Translations under genes and position numbers: made by a program
In this document: positions 4,970 through 5,795 of the stretch, one piece after another
Position numbering within the stretch: position 1 is the stretch's first letter
Layout of the letters: each line of letters begins with the position of its first letter
Notes under the pieces: generated by a model
Seen by the model: only the letters and a program-made list of their open reading frames with translations
Databases searched by the model: none
Told to the model about the DNA's origin: nothing
Assembly (NCBI GenBank): GCA_025352305.1
Contig: JANXTQ010000145.1
Span: 1 to 5,795 of the forward strand
Direction of reading: 5' to 3'
Source: Actinomycetes bacterium
GTDB taxonomy: Bacteria > Actinomycetota > Acidimicrobiia > Acidimicrobiales > RAAP-2
Length of the DNA stretch: 5,795 nucleotides

Positions 4970-5795
4970 TTAGCGAAAGTCGCGCGAGGGTGGACTCGGC
5001 GCGGCGAGACACAGTTCTTCTACAAACTCGGCCACTACCGCGAGTGAGCCCTGACCACGCTCGAGACGTCCGCGTACAACGAGCGCCGGTGCGTGGCGAG
5101 CCACCGTGCGCCAACGCGCCCACGCGCCGCGTGAAAAAATCACGTTGACGTGTCCCGTCTCATCTTCTAAGTTCAAAAAGACTGCACCGCGCGCCGTCTC
5201 GGGGTGCTGGCGATGAGTGACCACTCCCGCGACCGCCACGCGAGGACTCTCGCCCGCCGCCAGCGAACTCGCCGGCACCACCCCGCGCTGGGTGAGTTGT
5301 TCGCGCATGAGCGCCATGGCGGTGGCGTCGGGAGTAAGCCCGAGGGACCACAGGTCATCGGCCACGCGCTCTAACTCACTCGGGCGAGCAAACTCTGGGG
5401 CCACGTCGCCGGTGACAATGCCCGCCAAGCGATCCGGCGTCGCCTGCGCGGCGGCCCCGGCGGCCCAGGTGAGTGCCCGGCGCGAGGGACCCAGTCCGTC
5501 GAGGGCGCCCGCGGCGGCCAACGCTTCGAGGTGGTGTTGCTGGCACCCGCCGCGACGAACGAGGTCTTCCAGCGTGGCCCAGGGGGCCCCACTCGCCAGC
5601 ACCTGGGCTAAATCATCACCGACGGAACGCACGGTACTCAGTCCGAGTCGCACCCGCGGGGCGTCGCGTTCACCTTCGAGGCGAGCCTGAGCACCGGAGT
5701 GATTCACGTGCGGGCGCTCTACGGGGACCCCGTGGCGCTGCGCGTCGGCGAGCAAACTCTGCGGTGACCAGAACCCGAGTGGTTGAGCGTTTAAC
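4970..5795 (-). CDS. dnaE2: Error-prone DNA polymerase III alpha subunit DnaE2/ImuC (C-terminal part)
   Basis: The frame is open to the right edge, and the TTG at 5755 is an internal leucine. The first visible residues, LNAQPLGFWSPQSLL, match the conserved end of the DnaE2 polymerase region. Then come RRP-like VNHS and, at about visible residues 50-103, the helix-hairpin-helix DNA-binding segment (LGLSTVRSVGDD, then HHLEALAAAGALDGLG). Residues about 184-263 form the OB-fold: RVAVAGVVTHRQHPETARG, then VFLNLEDETGHVNVI and APALVVRGRLERGQG. The chain ends in SRDFR, the usual DnaE2 terminus, so the 3' end is intact. About 274 residues of an expected 1050-1100 are visible. DnaE2 carries out translesion synthesis with ImuA/ImuB after DNA damage, normally under SOS control. 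Its promoter lies outside the window. TPDATAMALM stands where relatives often read TPDDHP. Its stop TAA directly abuts the stop of the convergent secreted-protein gene. Confidence 0.92.
   Translation of the reverse strand, partial: LNAQPLGFWSPQSLLADAQRHGVPVERPHVNHSGAQARLEGERDAPRVRLGLSTVRSVGDDLAQVLASGAPWATLEDLVRRGGCQQHHLEALAAAGALDGLGPSRRALTWAAGAAAQATPDRLAGIVTGDVAPEFARPSELERVADDLWSLGLTPDATAMALMREQLTQRGVVPASSLAAGESPRVAVAGVVTHRQHPETARGAVFLNLEDETGHVNVIFSRGAWARWRTVARHAPALVVRGRLERGQGSLAVVAEFVEELCLAAPSPPSRDFR

Noticed and set aside
5217..5690. Long + strand open frame opposite dnaE2
   Set aside because: Its translation is Ser/Arg/Ala-rich with no recognisable motif, while the - strand frame is an unmistakable DnaE2. 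It is an antisense shadow caused by high GC.

Overview
This window looks like a piece of an actinobacterial (Actinomycetota) chromosome. Three things point there: a DnaE2/ImuC-type polymerase whose C-terminus ends in SRDFR, an actinobacterial-style FAD oxidoreductase, and a secreted Ig-like/GH43-like protein. GC is only moderate and genes are packed tightly, so an Acidimicrobiia-like or other compact environmental actinobacterium is my best guess. That placement is inference. I see no mobile element, CRISPR array, rRNA or tRNA.

Layout, left to right. (1) Positions 1-1264, + strand: the 3' part of a DAO-family FAD-dependent oxidoreductase, with its N-terminal dinucleotide-binding motif beyond the left edge. 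(2) Positions 2782 to 1273, - strand: a two-gene unit. The first gene encodes an N-terminally anchored, exported protein resembling the LppX/LprG (LolA-like) group. Seven bases later comes a five-helix membrane protein with a pore-loop-like segment. (3) A 60-base divergent gap (2783-2842) must hold the start signals for both directions. (4) Positions 2843-4969, + strand: a small all-helical cytoplasmic protein, followed after 9 bases by a large secreted protein with a signal peptide, a bacterial Ig-like domain and a degenerate GH43-like five-bladed propeller. (5) Positions 4970-5795, - strand: the C-terminal quarter of the error-prone polymerase DnaE2, cut by the right edge.

The two convergent junctions are very tight. 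Eight bases separate the stops at 1264/1273, and none separate them at 4969/4970, where the two stop codons form the self-complementary hexamer TAATTA. Nothing here forms an obvious pathway. The oxidoreductase, the envelope pair, the secreted propeller and the translesion polymerase look like ordinary chromosomal neighbours. The most interesting items are the altered active-site positions and cysteine pairing of the secreted propeller protein, the pore-like membrane protein paired with an exported lipid-binding-like protein, and the compact divergent promoter, which may give a leaderless mRNA.
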